Shown: piece by piece, positions 6,456-7,113 of the stretch
How positions within the stretch are numbered: the first letter of the stretch is position 1
Layout of the letters: each line of letters begins with the position of its first letter
Assembly: GCA_013140465.1 (NCBI GenBank)
Contig: JABFST010000118.1
Coordinates: forward strand, 1-7,113
Length of the DNA stretch: 7,113 bases
Source: Methylococcaceae bacterium
Lineage (GTDB): Bacteria; Pseudomonadota; Gammaproteobacteria; Methylococcales; Methylomonadaceae
Direction: 5' to 3'
The notes under the pieces: generated by a model
What the model was told of the DNA's origin: nothing
The model's database searches: none
Seen by the model: only the letters and a program-made list of their open reading frames with translations
Translations under genes and position numbers: made by a program

Positions 6456-7113
6456 TGACCCCCAATGTCCAGACAGTATTTTGCCTAGTTTAAGATAGAG
6501 CCCTGATTAAACCGCAGCGGATTGGCACTGCCCCGATTCTATGGCCCGGGCATTTTCTTCCCCCGCGCCACTGAATTTGTCCACAACCCTCGCGCCCCCG
6601 CCCGTTGCCGTGCGGTACACCTCGTCCGGTGTCATATAGCCAAGTGACTGGTGCCGCCTTTCCCCGTTATAAAACAAGAACTAGCCCGTCAGCCCCAACA
6701 ACAACCCGGGCAGGGTTTCATAACCCTTCAAATACACGTCCTCATATTTGACAGTCCGCCATAGCCGCTCCACAAAGATGTTGTCAGACGCCCGCCCCCG
6801 CCCGTCCATGCTAATGGTGATGCCGTTGCTCTCCAGCATCCCCGTGAAGACGTCGCTGGTGAACTGCGACCCCTGGTCGGTGTTGAAGATGTCCGGCGTG
6901 CCATAGTTTTTGATGGCCTCATACACAAAACCGGGTGTCCATAGTGTTGGATAGCCGCCATGCCAGCACTTTGCGGCTGTACCAGTCGATGACCGCCACC
7001 AAGTACACGAACCCGGGCCGAAGCCGGATGTAAGTGATGTCGGTGCTCCACACTTGGTTGGGGCGGACGACCTCCACGCCCCTCAGCAAATAATGGTATA
7101 GCTTGTGCTGCGG
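6456..7113 (-). mobile_element. IS3-family insertion sequence, partial
   Basis: Contains the 3' two-thirds or so of an IS3-family orfB on the minus strand and runs off the right edge of the window. The outer end is probably near 6456, where TGACCCCCAATGTCC stands about 50 bases past the transposase stop, a normal distance and with the usual TG start. The partner end is outside the window, so the inverted repeat cannot be checked. It is GC-rich compared with the native genes. Confidence 0.6.
6507..7113 (-). pseudogene. IS3-family transposase OrfB, 5'-partial, with frameshift and amber stop
   Basis: The integrase catalytic core is clear when frames are joined: HKLYHYLLRG and VWSTDITYIRL (first catalytic Asp), AVIDWYSRKVLAWRLSNTMD, then FNTDQGSQFTSDVF (second Asp), NIFVERLWRTVKYEDVYLKG (Glu), and YNGERRHQSLGYMTPDEVYR. 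Two lesions break it. Near 6919-6926 the frame shifts: FCV is followed by a TGA, and EAIKNYG continues in another frame, where the usual EAL residues seem deleted. At 6681-6683 an in-frame TAG stands where relatives have Tyr (LTG-stop-FLFYNG), after which the frame stays open to TAA at 6507. OrfA and the OrfB start lie beyond the right edge. The element is inactive unless complemented by another copy. Confidence 0.83.

Noticed and set aside
1..7113. CRISPR array, tRNA or rRNA
   Set aside because: No regularly spaced repeats and no cloverleaf or rRNA-like stretches were seen on either strand.

Overview
The window looks like a bacterial chromosome segment, most likely from a gammaproteobacterium. 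Evidence for that is Gram-negative style lipoprotein signals (LSAC lipoboxes), moderately AT-rich native genes, and GC-rich insertion sequences of the IS481 and IS3 families. A methanotroph of the Methylococcales type would fit my impression of the transposases and the ATPase, but nothing here proves it.

Layout. (1) Positions 1-2610, minus strand: a tightly coupled pair. First comes a large double-AAA ATPase of the kind found in extracellular contractile injection system (eCIS, Afp15/Pvc15-like) loci, then a small FHA-domain protein whose last strands are lost near the left edge. (2) Positions 2575-3013: a divergent control region with a good sigma70-type promoter facing the ATPase, and possibly the decayed tail of a former upstream gene. 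(3) Positions 3014-4142, plus strand: two probable outer-membrane lipoproteins, one with a glycine-zipper segment plus coiled coil, the other almost entirely coiled coil. (4) Positions 4398-5217, plus strand: a single-pass membrane protein whose end overlaps, in another frame, a second FHA domain that has no good start codon. This looks like a frameshifted or deleted junction between a membrane segment and an FHA segment. (5) Positions 5285-7113: two decayed insertion sequences on the minus strand, IS481 family and then IS3 family, both broken.

Reading of the whole. Two related FHA modules, both with Ala where the conserved phosphate-contacting Arg of FHA domains usually sits, lie on either side of the lipoprotein pair, one of them coupled to an eCIS-type ATPase. 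No sheath, tube, baseplate or spike gene is visible, so this is either the edge of a contractile-injection locus or an orphan ATPase/FHA module. The broken FHA gene on the left, the broken membrane/FHA gene on the right and the cluster of dead transposons suggest a locus that is being rearranged. The link between the lipoproteins and the ATPase rests only on proximity.
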